Assembly (NCBI RefSeq): GCF_010731855.1
Contig: NZ_AP022620.1
Span: forward strand, 1-64,000
DNA length: 64,000 bases
Source: Mycolicibacterium anyangense
GTDB taxonomy: Bacteria > Actinomycetota > Actinomycetes > Mycobacteriales > Mycobacteriaceae
Reading direction: 5' to 3'
Positions 40,503 to 50,771 of this stretch are shown here, piece by piece. The stretch's first letter is position 1. Each line of letters starts with the position of its first letter. The translations under genes and the position numbers were made by a program. The notes beneath the pieces were generated by a model, which worked only from the letters and a program-made list of their open reading frames with translations, was not told where the DNA came from and ran no database searches.

Positions 40503-41168
40503 TCAGTCGTGCAGTGAGGTCGCGGTATCCCAACTGTTTTCGCTGACGAACTCGGCCAGCGGCCGTCCGAATGCCCACTTGTCTAGTTCCAAGGCAGGCC
40601 GGTCGGGGAAGTCCGGCACCGGTCCCAGACACAGGACCGCGACAGGGTCGGCGCCCTCGGGCATAGCCAGCAACTCGGCCAGACCGCGGGGGTCGAACAG
40701 CGACACCCAGCCCATCCCGAGCCCCTCGGCTCGGGCCGCCAGCCACAGGTTCTGGATGGCGCACGACACCGAGGCCAGGTCCATATGCGGCATGGTGCGC
40801 CGACCGAAGACATGCGCCTCGCGTCCGTCGCCGAGGGCCACCACCAGCAGCTCGGCACAGTCCAGGATGCCCTCGACCTTCAATGCCAGGAACTCGTCGG
40901 CCCGCTGGCCCAGTGCGGTCGCCGTCAACCGGCGTTCGGCGTCGACCAGGGCGTGGATGCGCCGGCGCAACCCGTCATCGGTGACCCGGATGAACCGCCA
41001 CGGCTGCATCAGGCCGACGCTCGGGGCGGCGTGCGCGGCGGCCAGCAAACGGGCCAGGACCTCTTCGGGCACCGTCGACCCGGGGGTGAAGCGGCGCATG
41101 TCCCTGCGCTCGGCGATCACCCGGTAGACCGCCCGCCGCTGCTCAGTGGGAAACGCGTGGTCGGGCAC
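40503..41168 (-). CDS. bluB: 5,6-dimethylbenzimidazole synthase (BluB)
   Basis: Nitroreductase-fold enzyme of 221 residues that breaks down reduced FMN with oxygen to 5,6-dimethylbenzimidazole, the lower ligand of vitamin B12. Characteristic segments are ERRDMRRFTPGSTVPEEVL at the N-terminus, APSVGLMQPWRFI, and GMGWVSLFDP, which together set BluB apart from ordinary nitroreductases. No cobalamin genes adjoin it here. The ATG fits the family start and leaves a 52-base gap to the helicase start. Confidence 0.9.
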   Translation of the reverse strand: MPDHAFPTEQRRAVYRVIAERRDMRRFTPGSTVPEEVLARLLAAAHAAPSVGLMQPWRFIRVTDDGLRRRIHALVDAERRLTATALGQRADEFLALKVEGILDCAELLVVALGDGREAHVFGRRTMPHMDLASVSCAIQNLWLAARAEGLGMGWVSLFDPRGLAELLAMPEGADPVAVLCLGPVPDFPDRPALELDKWAFGRPLAEFVSENSWDTATSLHD

Positions 41169-41294
41169 CTGGCCATCCTAGGGACGGGGCACGGTGCGGT
41201 AACGACGCGGTCGAGTCTGGCATTGCCCGGCACGCGGTGCGGTTAGTCTGTGGATCCGGTGCGGCAACGTTGCTGCACCAGGCGAGGAGTCACC

Positions 41295-42242
41295 ATGCCA
41301 GCGTCACCAGTGGCCACCGTTCGTGGCCCTCAGCTGCCGCCCGGGCGGACCGTCAACGTCCGCGCCGCCGACGGGACCCGCCTGCACACCGAGGTCTTCG
41401 GCCCCGAAGACGGTTATCCCATCGTCTTGGCCCACGGCATCACCTGCGCGCTGCGGGTCTGGCACGAACAGATCAACGACCTGTCCCGGGACCACCGCGT
41501 CATCGCCTACGACCACCGCGGCCACGGCCGCAGCGGGCTGCCGCACCGCTCGGCCTACAGTCTCGACCACCTCGCCGGCGACCTCGATGCCGTCCTGGCC
41601 GCCACGCTGCGGCCGGGGGAGCGGGCCGTCATCGCCGGCCACTCCATGGGTGGTATCGCGATCAGTTCCTGGGCTGAACGGCACTGCGAGCGCGTGACCG
41701 AACGTGCCGATGCTGTCGCCCTGATCAACACCACCACCGGTGACCTGCTCGAGGAGATCAACCTGCTGCGGGTGCCGACGGTGTTCGCCGGCGGGCGCTC
41801 GCTGGCGGCCAAGCGGATGATCCAGGCCTTCGGCGGGGCGCCGCTGTTGCGTGGTGCGCAGCCCGGCAGTCGGTGGTTCGTCACGCTGATGGCGGTCGGC
41901 GCCGACGCCGATCCGGCGGTCGCTGAGTTCATCCACGAGCTGTTCGCCACCACGCCGCCGTCGGGTCGCGGTGCATGGGCGCGGGTGCTGGTCGAGCAGA
42001 TGGGACCGCGCCACATCGACCTGTCCGGACTGACGGTGCCGACCCTGGTGATCGGCTCCACCAACGACCGGCTGCTGCCCATGTGCCAGGCCCGCAAGAT
42101 CGCCGCAGCCGCACCGAATCTGGTCGATCTGGTCGAGGTGCCCGGCGGGCACTGCGCGATCCTCGAGCACCCCGAGACCGTCAACGGTCACCTGCGTGCG
42201 CTGGTCAAGTCGGTGGTGGCCGACAGTCGGATCAGCTCCTGA
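41295..42242 (+). CDS. Alpha/beta-hydrolase
   Basis: Alpha/beta-hydrolase of 315 residues. The oxyanion region VLAHGITC lies near residue 45, the nucleophile elbow is GHSMGG, the acid lies in [11 protein letters not shown] and the catalytic His in [12 protein letters not shown], so the triad is complete. The ATG is preceded by GAGGAG six bases upstream. A cap domain of about 100 residues lies between the elbow and the acid. Substrate is unknown. It stands alone and overlaps the convergent amine oxidase gene by 11 bases. Confidence 0.85.
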   Translation: MPASPVATVRGPQLPPGRTVNVRAADGTRLHTEVFGPEDGYPIVLAHGITCALRVWHEQINDLSRDHRVIAYDHRGHGRSGLPHRSAYSLDHLAGDLDAVLAATLRPGERAVIAGHSMGGIAISSWAERHCERVTERADAVALINTTTGDLLEEINLLRVPTVFAGGRSLAAKRMIQAFGGAPLLRGAQPGSRWFVTLMAVGADADPAVAEFIHELFATTPPSGRGAWARVLVEQMGPRHIDLSGLTVPTLVIGSTNDRLLPMCQARKIAAAAPNLVDLVEVPGGHCAILEHPETVNGHLRALVKSVVADSRISS

Positions 42243-43569
42243 GTGCGGCGCTGACCTCGGCGGCGGCTCGCTGACCGGAGCGCACCGCGCCGTCCAGGAA
42301 GCCGGTCCACTCGTCGGCCGTTTCGGTGCCCGCCCAATGCAGCGGCCCCACCGGTGTGCGCAGCAGCGGACCGAACTGTGTCCATGCGCCGGGCGGCACC
42401 GCGGCGGTGGGACCGCCGGGTGCGAAAGTCTCTGCGCCCCAACAGTGGTCGAGGTAGTCGATCGGATTCTCGGCGTCCACCCCGAACAACCCGGCGAAAC
42501 CCTGGACGGCTTTGTCGCGGCGCTGCTCGGGCGGGAGAGCATCGAAGCCGCGGGAGTCGACGAAGCCGAGCAGCACACCGGGCCCGTCATCAGAAGGGCT
42601 GACGTCGAAGGTGATGAACACCGGACCCTCGTCGGACAGGGCCTGCCCGGAATGCCCGGCGGCGCGCCAGAATGGGCGGGAGTAAACGGCGTAGGCCTTG
42701 CTCAACGCGCCCTGCGGCCAGCTCTGGGACAGCTGCTGGTATTCGATCGGCAGTGCCGGGGCGATGTCGATACCCAGCCGGTGCGCGGGCGCGATGGCCA
42801 GGATGGCGCGGCGGGCCTCCACCACTCCGGCGCTCGACGTCACGGCCACGGCGTCGGCCGACCACTCGATCCGCGACACGGCCGCGTTCACCCTGACCCG
42901 GTCACCCAGTTCGGCGGCCATCTTGCGGGCGATCTGCTGGGTGCCGTCGTGGAAGTGGTCCTGCTGGGCGCCGCCGACGACGTCGAGCATGCGGTCGATA
43001 CCGCCGGCGGCCTTGATGTAGCGCGCGGCGTGCAGCATCGACACGTCATCGGGTTCGGCGCCCCAGGTGACCCGGGCCATGATGGCCATCAGGTCCCGCG
43101 AGGAGGAGCTGGCGCCGACCGATCGCAGCCAGTCGCCCATCGACATACGGTCCAGATGCTGTGCCTTCGGCGCGGTCCAGGGGCTGCTGATATCGATACC
43201 GCGGGACAGCCGCTGCACCTGCCACTGGATCCGGCCGATGTCGAGCAGACTCAGGATGGACAGGCGCGGAATGGTGCCCCGGTAGGAGCGCACCCGGCCG
43301 CGCCAGCGGATCAGATTGGTGCCGGCGTTGTACGTCGGCGTCGTGGGGCAGCCGAGTTCGGCGGCCAGCTTCAGCACGGCGTCCTGGGTGGGGCCGACGA
43401 AGGTGCCGCCCAGATCGACGGGCACACCGGCCAGGGTGGTGGTGCTCGAGCGTCCGCCGACTCGGTCGCGGCCCTCCAGAACCACCACATCCAGGCCCTG
43501 GCGTACCAGCTCCCGCGCTGCCGTCAGCCCGGCGAACCCCGCACCGATCACCACCACGTCGTAACCCAT
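42232..43569 (-). CDS. Flavin-containing amine oxidase (MAO family)
   Basis: FAD-dependent amine oxidase of 445 residues. The N-terminal dinucleotide fold reads [18 protein letters not shown] and is followed by the family motif [11 protein letters not shown]. The C-terminal FAD-binding segment is [26 protein letters not shown]. Such enzymes oxidise primary or polyamines to aldehydes with release of H2O2; the actual substrate is not readable here. It is divergent from the LLM oxidoreductase across 113 bases that must hold both promoters. Confidence 0.88.
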   Translation of the reverse strand: MGYDVVVIGAGFAGLTAARELVRQGLDVVVLEGRDRVGGRSSTTTLAGVPVDLGGTFVGPTQDAVLKLAAELGCPTTPTYNAGTNLIRWRGRVRSYRGTIPRLSILSLLDIGRIQWQVQRLSRGIDISSPWTAPKAQHLDRMSMGDWLRSVGASSSSRDLMAIMARVTWGAEPDDVSMLHAARYIKAAGGIDRMLDVVGGAQQDHFHDGTQQIARKMAAELGDRVRVNAAVSRIEWSADAVAVTSSAGVVEARRAILAIAPAHRLGIDIAPALPIEYQQLSQSWPQGALSKAYAVYSRPFWRAAGHSGQALSDEGPVFITFDVSPSDDGPGVLLGFVDSRGFDALPPEQRRDKAVQGFAGLFGVDAENPIDYLDHCWGAETFAPGGPTAAVPPGAWTQFGPLLRTPVGPLHWAGTETADEWTGFLDGAVRSGQRAAAEVSAALRS

Positions 43570-43682
43570 ACCTCCCAGTGTCCCGCCTTCGTCTCGCCCA
43601 AACCACCAAACCGGCGCACAACACCGAGTGGAGTGGGACGAATCGTCGACCTCGGTGTGAATTCGGTTACTGTCATTGACTT

Positions 43683-44660
43683 GTGAAGGTGCTCACCGCC
43701 CTGTTCGGGCCCACTGATGCCGTTGATCGTGCCCGCGCGCTGAAAGAGGCCGGCGCCAGCGGCGTCTTCACCTTCGAAGGCCCGCACGACGTCTTCGCCC
43801 CGCTGACGCTGGCGGCCGGGGTCGGCGGGCTCGACATCATGACCAACGTCGCAATCGCCTTCCCGCGCAATCCGATTCAGCTGGCTCACCAGGCCTATGA
43901 CCATCAGCTGCTTTCCCAGGGCCGCTTCACGCTAGGCCTCGGGACTCAGATCCGAGCGCAAGTCGAGAAGCGCTACGGGGCGGCATTCGACAAGCCGGTT
44001 GCCCGGATGACGGAACTGGTTCGTGCGTTGCGGGCCATCTTCACCACCTGGGAGACCGGGGAACGGCTCGACTTCCGCGGCGAGTTCTACCGGCATACCC
44101 TGATGACGCCCATGTTCAATCCCGGCCCGAATCCTTTTGGGCCACCGCCGATCTACGTCGGAGCACTGGGGCCACGCCTGACGAAGGCCACTGCGGAAGT
44201 AGCCGACGGGCTGCTGGTGATGCCGTTCGGGTCGGCGAAGTTCCTGCGGGAATCCACGATGCCCGCGGTGCGCGACGGGCTGGCCGCGGCGGGGCGCTCG
44301 GAGGCCGATTTCACGATCGTTCCCGAGATCATCCTGTCGGCGGGTGAGGACCACGATGCCACCCGCCGGCTGCTGTCCTTCTACGGGTCCACCCCGGCGT
44401 ACCGTCCGGTCCTCGATATCCACGGGTGGGGCGACCTGCAGCCCGAGCTCAACGCCATGTCCAAACAGGGCAAATGGCAGGAGATGGCCGGCCTGATCAC
44501 CGACGAGATGCTGCACACGATCGCCGCCTGCGGCACGCCGAAGGAGATCGCCGAGCACATCCGCGGCCGGGTGGACGGTCTAGCCGACACGGTGTGCCTC
44601 TACCAGCCCGGCCCGATCGCCCTGGACACGGTGGCCGCGATCGTCGACGAATTGACCTAG
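43683..44660 (+). CDS. F420-type LLM-class oxidoreductase
   Basis: TIM-barrel luciferase-like monooxygenase family protein of 325 residues, resembling the TIGR03617-type F420-dependent group common in mycobacteria. Visible features are the N-terminal barrel with [15 protein letters not shown], the [16 protein letters not shown] region typical of cofactor-phosphate binding, [11 protein letters not shown], and a C-terminal [11 protein letters not shown]. The GTG start has no clear ribosome site, so a leaderless or weakly initiated message is possible. Substrate unknown. A strong palindrome follows the stop codon. Confidence 0.82.
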   Translation: MKVLTALFGPTDAVDRARALKEAGASGVFTFEGPHDVFAPLTLAAGVGGLDIMTNVAIAFPRNPIQLAHQAYDHQLLSQGRFTLGLGTQIRAQVEKRYGAAFDKPVARMTELVRALRAIFTTWETGERLDFRGEFYRHTLMTPMFNPGPNPFGPPPIYVGALGPRLTKATAEVADGLLVMPFGSAKFLRESTMPAVRDGLAAAGRSEADFTIVPEIILSAGEDHDATRRLLSFYGSTPAYRPVLDIHGWGDLQPELNAMSKQGKWQEMAGLITDEMLHTIAACGTPKEIAEHIRGRVDGLADTVCLYQPGPIALDTVAAIVDELT

Positions 44661-44673
44661 TGCCCTTGCGTTG

Positions 44674-44726
44674 AGTCAGACCTCACGCAGCAGAAGTGCG
44701 AGTAGATGTCTGCGTGAGGTCTGACT
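44674..44726. terminator. 17-bp perfect inverted repeat between convergent genes
   Basis: AGTCAGACCTCACGCAG and its exact complement are separated by a 19-base loop, between the stops at 44660 and 44734. It would form a strong hairpin on either strand and probably ends both messages. The arms are less G+C-rich than the surroundings, so a dispersed repeat is also possible. Confidence 0.7.
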
Positions 44727-44733
44727 GAACGGA

Positions 44734-45846
44734 CTAGGGGGCGACGGCCAGCCAGTCGGCGAAGCCCGACGGGTCATGGCGGCCCAATGCGCCGTGCTCG
44801 AACAGGCCCCAGCCCTCCGAGGACTTGCCGCCGTCGTGGCACACCGCACGCCCGACGTGATCGATCACGCCGAAGCCGGAGCGGCCGATGATCGCCGGGT
44901 CGTTCATGTCGTAGGTGAGCCGCTCGGTGAACTTCTCGCCCTTCCAGGTGCCGTGGATCCAGTCCGAGTCGCCGCCGTAGCCGCCGCCGACGTGGATCGG
45001 CACCGGCAGCTTGGACTCCACCTCGAACCGCAGTGGGGCGCCGGATGAGTCGGTGGCCTCGATGGTGGCGCCGGTCGGAATCCGGGTGCCGGAACGGTAG
45101 TGGATCTTCACCCGTGGCCAGCCCAGTTGCTCCACCCGGCCGTCGCGCCAGATCCGCGTGCAGTCGTTGAGCGAGCGGAAGCCGTCGGGTGCCTCCTGGA
45201 TGATGACGACAATCCCGAAGTCGTCGAAGGCCATCGGGACGTACAGCCACCACATGCCCTCGAACGGCGGGTCGGCCGGCCGGCCGGCGGGCTCGGGCTC
45301 ACCGATCGGGCGGATGCCCCAGGAGCGGTCCCGGCTGCCGATCCACACCGACGGATCGACCTCGATCTCCTCGCCGTCGATCGTGATATGCCCTGCCCAG
45401 GAACCGACTTGGGCGAAGCGCTGAGCGTCCAGCGTGACCCGGCTGCCCTGCCGCATGATGTGCGGCTGTTCCTGCACCACCGGGAACAGGCCTTCCCAGG
45501 TGAGGTCGGCGGAAATCCCGTCGGTCTCATCGAGCACGATCCGCAGCTTCTGCAGGCCTTCGATGACCTCGACGCGGTAGCCGAGGACGTGCTGGTTGAG
45601 CCGATCCTGGTCGATAGCGTCCGACAGGTGCACGGCAGTCTGGGTGTCACCGCGGCGCACCAGGAAGAACGCGTCCTTCACCCCGAGGTTGGGGTAGTAC
45701 CCGATGCCGGTGATGACGAAGATGTCACCGCTGCGGTCGTGGGCGTTGAAGTAGGACCGATCGTAGAAGTTGCGGTCTGAAGATCCCGGCCACGCAATCG
45801 GTTGCGGGACTTGGTGAACCGGGTATTCGTCCATGGGTCCGAGCAT
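44734..45846 (-). CDS. CrtC/AttH lipocalin-like protein, tentative
   Basis: Soluble protein of 370 residues, not recognised with certainty. It is rich in predicted beta strand, with WIGSRDRSWGIRPIGEPEP near residue 170, a motif I associate with the CrtC/AttH-like double-lipocalin family, and many aromatic residues. No signal peptide or membrane segment is seen. The ATG lies two bases after the stop of the phosphotransferase gene, so the two are one transcription unit under the same candidate TetR operator. Role in lipid or steroid metabolism is a guess from such neighbours, not shown by sequence. Confidence 0.6.
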   Translation of the reverse strand: MLGPMDEYPVHQVPQPIAWPGSSDRNFYDRSYFNAHDRSGDIFVITGIGYYPNLGVKDAFFLVRRGDTQTAVHLSDAIDQDRLNQHVLGYRVEVIEGLQKLRIVLDETDGISADLTWEGLFPVVQEQPHIMRQGSRVTLDAQRFAQVGSWAGHITIDGEEIEVDPSVWIGSRDRSWGIRPIGEPEPAGRPADPPFEGMWWLYVPMAFDDFGIVVIIQEAPDGFRSLNDCTRIWRDGRVEQLGWPRVKIHYRSGTRIPTGATIEATDSSGAPLRFEVESKLPVPIHVGGGYGGDSDWIHGTWKGEKFTERLTYDMNDPAIIGRSGFGVIDHVGRAVCHDGGKSSEGWGLFEHGALGRHDPSGFADWLAVAP

Positions 45847-45848
45847 GG

Positions 45849-47067
<1,219 letters not shown>

Positions 47068-47170
47068 GAAAGCAGACCGTTGGACGGAAGACAAGGGTCA
47101 CCGGCGTGAAGTCTCGGCCAGTGGGTTCGGGTGCTCGTGCTGCTGGTCGGCGCAATCCGGAGCGATTACG

Positions 47171-47189
47171 ATACGCTGAGTAGCGTTAT
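47171..47189. promoter_or_regulatory. Candidate TetR operator, overlapping the TetR start
   Basis: ATACGCTGAGTAGCGTTAT contains the inverted repeat ACGCT-GAGT-AGCGT and runs into the ATG of the TetR gene. With the copy at 47049-47067 it brackets the divergent promoters, which points to autoregulation. Confidence 0.58.
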
Positions 47190-47790
47190 GAGTGCTGATC
47201 CGTCGTCGGTGGACAAGGCCGGGGCCGCGGGGCGTCCCCGTGATCCTCGCATCGATGCCGCGATCTTGCGTGCTACGGCCGAGCTCCTCGTCGAGATCGG
47301 TTATGCCAATCTGACTTTGGCTGCGGTCGCCGAGCGGGCCGGCACCACTAAGACTGCACTCTACCGGCGGTGGTCGAGCAAGGCCGAGTTGGTGCACGAG
47401 GCCGCGTTCCCCACCGCGCCGACCGCGCTGGCGGCCCCGGCCGGCGATGTCCCTGGCGATGTGCGGGCCATGCTGGCCGCCACCCGCGATGTGTTCACCA
47501 GTCCGGTGGTGCGCGCGGCGCTGCCCGGGTTGATCTCCGATATGGGAGCCGACCCGGCGCTCAACGCGCGGGTGATGGCTCGCTTCACCGGGCTCTTCGC
47601 ACTCGTGCGTGATCGGCTGGTCGAGGCGGTGCACTGCCGGGAGGTACACCCGGATGTCGAGCCCGACCGACTCATCGAACTCATCGGCGGTGCGACGATG
47701 ATGCGGTTACTGCTGGTGCCCGAGGGCGAACTCGATGACGACTGGGTGGACCAGACGACGGCGATCCTGGTGCACGGTGTCGCCTTGTGA
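47188..47790 (+). CDS. TetR/AcrR-family transcriptional regulator
   Basis: Repressor of 200 residues. The N-terminal helix-turn-helix reads RIDAAILRATAELLVEIGYANLTLAAVAERAGTTKTALYRRW in shape (split here: LTLAAVAERAG then TTKTALYRRW), followed by the alpha-helical ligand domain. The ATG at 47188 is chosen because it starts just ahead of the HTH; the longer frame back to 47131 would run through the operator candidate. It is divergent from the phosphotransferase gene and 31 bases before the SDR gene, so it probably controls both units. Ligand unknown; acyl-CoA-like ligands are common for such neighbourhoods. Confidence 0.88.
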   Translation: MSADPSSVDKAGAAGRPRDPRIDAAILRATAELLVEIGYANLTLAAVAERAGTTKTALYRRWSSKAELVHEAAFPTAPTALAAPAGDVPGDVRAMLAATRDVFTSPVVRAALPGLISDMGADPALNARVMARFTGLFALVRDRLVEAVHCREVHPDVEPDRLIELIGGATMMRLLLVPEGELDDDWVDQTTAILVHGVAL

Positions 47791-47821
47791 TGGGGTGCCC
47801 TGTGATGGAGAGGACGAAGCG

Positions 47822-48709
47822 ATGACAGGACGGTTGGCGGGACGCGCAGCGATTGTCACGGGAGCCAGCCGCGGGCTGGGCCGAGCTACGGCTCTGGCAC
47901 TGGCGGCCGAGGGCGCTGCGGTCGCGGTCGTCGCCCGCAGCACCCAGCAGTGGGACGAGCGTCTGCCCGGCACCATCGGTGAGACAGTCGCCGCCATCGA
48001 AGCCGCGGGCGGAACGGCCGTGCCTATTCAGGCGGATCTCCTTGAACGGGAGGATATTCCGCGGCTGGTCGACGAAGCGCGCGCCGCCCTGGGGCCGATC
48101 ACCATCCTGATCAACAATGCTGCGTTCACCGCCCCCGGCCGCCCACCGAAAGCCGATGCCGCGCCCAAGACACCCAAGCCGGCGGGTGCCCCACGCGCGG
48201 GCAACGCCGACTGGCCGGGGTTCCTGTCGATTCCGCTTGGCGCCTACCGGCGGCACTTCGAGATCGGGGTGTTCGCCTCCTACGAGCTCATCCAGCTGGT
48301 GTGCCCGGATATGTTCGACGCCGGATACGGTTCCATCATCAATGTCACCTCGGTGGCTTCCCGGGTGCCCGGTGACGGTCCGTACCAGAATTTCGCAGGT
48401 GGTGTGCTGCCGGGCTACGGCGGCTCCAAGGCAGCGCTGGAGCACCTGACCTGGTGTGCGGCTTACGATCTGCAGCGACGCAATATCGCGGTCAACGCAT
48501 TGGCGCCGTCGCGGCCGATCCCCACGCCCGGGCTCTCGTACTACCGCTCCGAATTCGACAGCACCTCGCCGGACGACGAGTTCGCCCGCGCTGCAGTCGA
48601 ACTCACGCTGGTTGATCCCAATGTCGTCACCGGGCGCACCATCGGTCACCTCGACGTGCTCGACGGCAGCTTCAGCCCGTTCACCAACATCGAGAGCGCA
48701 ATCGGCTAG
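47822..48709 (+). CDS. Short-chain dehydrogenase/reductase
   Basis: Classical-type SDR of 295 residues. The cofactor motif TGASRGLG is at residues 14-21, followed by LINNAAF (NNAG-type motif). The substrate region has INVTSVAS with the catalytic Ser, but the active-site Tyr is found as PGYGGSKAALEH, the YxxSK version of YxxxK with three residues between Tyr and Lys, which is normal. A long Ala/Pro-rich insertion (residues 105-130) is unusual. It is likely co-transcribed with the TetR gene. The end overlaps the convergent HNH gene by four bases. Substrate unknown. Confidence 0.85.
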   Translation: MTGRLAGRAAIVTGASRGLGRATALALAAEGAAVAVVARSTQQWDERLPGTIGETVAAIEAAGGTAVPIQADLLEREDIPRLVDEARAALGPITILINNAAFTAPGRPPKADAAPKTPKPAGAPRAGNADWPGFLSIPLGAYRRHFEIGVFASYELIQLVCPDMFDAGYGSIINVTSVASRVPGDGPYQNFAGGVLPGYGGSKAALEHLTWCAAYDLQRRNIAVNALAPSRPIPTPGLSYYRSEFDSTSPDDEFARAAVELTLVDPNVVTGRTIGHLDVLDGSFSPFTNIESAIG

Positions 48710-49929
48710 TTGGTGCTTGGCGGGGGTTGCGGTTCGTAGGGTTGATACCACTTCCATTGGGCGCGTTCACCGGTGGGTCCGGGGTAGGGCCGCACCTCGG
48801 GTGGTGGGTGGCTGGGTGGACGTGCCAGTGGTTGGTCAGTCAGGACATCGCCGTTGCTGTCGGTGACGACGAGCTGGTCGGCGGGTCCGGTGATGGTGAT
48901 CAGCCCTCGGTGGTGGGCGCGGTGGTGAAACGGACACAGCAGCACCAGGTTGGTCAGGTCGGTGGGGCCGCCGTGTTCCCAGTGCACGATGTGGTGGGCG
49001 TGCAGGCCGCGGGTGGCCGCACAACCGGGCACGGCGCAGGTCCGGTCGCGGTGTTCCAGGGCGCGGCGCAGCCGGCGGTTGACGGTACGGGTGGCCCGCC
49101 CGGCCCCGATGGGCCGGCCGTCGCGTTCGAACCACGCCTCGCAGGTGGCATCACAGGTCAGGTACTGGCGTTCGGCCTCGGGCATTAGCGGACCCAGGTG
49201 CAGTTCGGCGGCGCGCTTGTCGATGTCGAGGTGCACGATCACGGTGGTGTGCTGGCCGTGGGGGCGGCGGGTGGCCTCGGCGTCCCAGCTGTCGGCGATC
49301 AGGCGCAGGAACGCCTCGAGGTCACCGGGCATCGGCGGGGCGCTCTCGCAGCCGGGATCGCAGGTGGTCCTCCACTCGGTGATCAGCGCCTCGCGGTGGG
49401 CGGCGATCGCGGCGTCGACCGTGGCCGCCTTGGCGTGCGGCAGTGTGATGCGCCACCAGGCGAACTGGTCATCAGAGCCCCGGGTGAATGAGGGCTGTGG
49501 GTCCGGCCGCGGTTTGGTCCGCGGTTCGAGTGCGACGGCGGTGCGTAGCTGGCTGACGCTGGCGACCGAGGCCAGCTGGGCGTAATGCTCGTCGGAGCCC
49601 TCGGCGGCGCGGGCGGCGATCACGCCGACCTGATCCAGTGACAACTGCCCCTCCCGCAGCCCCTGGACGCAGCGGGGAAAAACATCGAGCCGGCCCGCCA
49701 CGGTAGTGAAGGTGTTGGCGTTGGTCGATGTGGTGCCCAGTTTCCAGGCCACCACCGCCGCTACCGAGCGTGCACCCGTCATGCCGCACAACCCGTCGCG
49801 ATCCAACTCCGCGACGATATCCACGATGCGTCCGTCGATCGCATTGCGCTGACCGGCCAACTCCGCCAACTCCTCGAAGAGCACCTCGAGGCGCTCCTTG
49901 GGTGTGGTCACCACCGTCGACGAGGACAT
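48706..49929 (-). CDS. DUF222 / HNH endonuclease domain protein (13E12 family)
   Basis: Protein of 407 residues of the mycobacterial 13E12-repeat type. The N-terminal two thirds is DUF222 (LFEELAELAGQRNAIDGRI onwards). The C-terminal HNH domain has CAVPGCAATRGLHAHHIVHWEHGG and LVLLCPFHHRAHH, so the metal-binding Cys pair and the catalytic His pair are present. Members are numerous in mycobacterial genomes and their DNA target is unknown. A Pro-rich tail ends the protein. No repeats or inteins are seen at its borders. Confidence 0.9.
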   Translation of the reverse strand: MSSSTVVTTPKERLEVLFEELAELAGQRNAIDGRIVDIVAELDRDGLCGMTGARSVAAVVAWKLGTTSTNANTFTTVAGRLDVFPRCVQGLREGQLSLDQVGVIAARAAEGSDEHYAQLASVASVSQLRTAVALEPRTKPRPDPQPSFTRGSDDQFAWWRITLPHAKAATVDAAIAAHREALITEWRTTCDPGCESAPPMPGDLEAFLRLIADSWDAEATRRPHGQHTTVIVHLDIDKRAAELHLGPLMPEAERQYLTCDATCEAWFERDGRPIGAGRATRTVNRRLRRALEHRDRTCAVPGCAATRGLHAHHIVHWEHGGPTDLTNLVLLCPFHHRAHHRGLITITGPADQLVVTDSNGDVLTDQPLARPPSHPPPEVRPYPGPTGERAQWKWYQPYEPQPPPSTN

Positions 49930-50006
49930 GACGCCATCATGGCAGCACCCACCGACACGTTCTGCCCGCGCGTGAACGCCCGAGCAGTGGGCCGATTACG
50001 TCGGTA

Positions 50007-50771
50007 TCAGCGGTCGATCTGGCGCTTGTTGCGCTCGGCCACCGCACGCTGGCGCGCCGCCAACTCGTCGGTGCTGACGTGGGTGGTCGCCCCCACTGCG
50101 CGCTCAGCGGCCAGCGCAGCATCGGTGACCGCGGCCGTGCCGGTGCGGTAGATCTCCTTCATGCCCGCCATCACCGGCCCGGGCACGTCGGCGATCTGAC
50201 CGGCCAGCTCGAGCGCGCGATCCAGAAGATGCTCGTGGGCAACCACTTCGGTGACCAGACCGATCTTCTCCGCCCGCGCCGCGTCGACCACCTCACCCGT
50301 CATCGACAGCCGTCGGGCCATCGCCCACCCGACCGTCAGGGGCAGCCGCGCCGTCATGCCGCTACCGGGCAGGATGCCCACCCGGGTGTGGGTGTCGGCA
50401 AAGATCGCGCGCTCTGAGGCGATCAGGAAATCACACGCCAGGGCAATCTCCAGGCCGCCGGTGAACGTTGCCCCGTTGATCGCCCCGACCACCGGGGTCG
50501 CGATGTCGACAATGCGGGTCATGCAATTCATCGCGTCGAAGCGAGCGAAATACTCCATGCCGAGCTGCTGGGCCTGCTTGAGATCCACTCCGGCGCAGAA
50601 CGCCGGGTCGGCGCCGGTGAGGACCACCGCCCGCACCGAGTCGTCGGCCTCGGCCTCGCCCAAAGCGGCATACAGCCCTTCGAACAAGTCGGTGCTCAAG
50701 GCATTGCGGGCCTCGGGCCGGTTCATCGTCAGGACCCGGACCGCGCCGTGGTCGTTCCTCAAGAGAGTCAT
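50007..50771 (-). CDS. Enoyl-CoA hydratase/isomerase family protein
   Basis: Crotonase-fold protein of 254 residues. The oxyanion-hole segments ADPAFCAGVDLKQ and GATFTGGLEIALACD are present. The Glu in GGLE matches the first catalytic Glu of rat enoyl-CoA hydratase, but the second is replaced by His (FADTHTRVG where the hydratase has FGQPEILLG). Many actinobacterial EchA proteins share this change, so hydratase activity is not certain. The ATG overlaps the nuoN stop (TGATG), so it may be read from the nuo message. Confidence 0.85.
   Translation of the reverse strand: MTLLRNDHGAVRVLTMNRPEARNALSTDLFEGLYAALGEAEADDSVRAVVLTGADPAFCAGVDLKQAQQLGMEYFARFDAMNCMTRIVDIATPVVGAINGATFTGGLEIALACDFLIASERAIFADTHTRVGILPGSGMTARLPLTVGWAMARRLSMTGEVVDAARAEKIGLVTEVVAHEHLLDRALELAGQIADVPGPVMAGMKEIYRTGTAAVTDAALAAERAVGATTHVSTDELAARQRAVAERNKRQIDR

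Noticed and set aside
44674..44726. Terminal inverted repeats of a small insertion element
   Set aside because: The loop is only 19 bases, there is no transposase and no flanking target duplication was seen.
48706..49929. HNH protein as homing endonuclease or mobile element
   Set aside because: No interrupted host gene, intron, intein or flanking repeat; DUF222/HNH proteins are ordinary chromosomal genes in mycobacteria.
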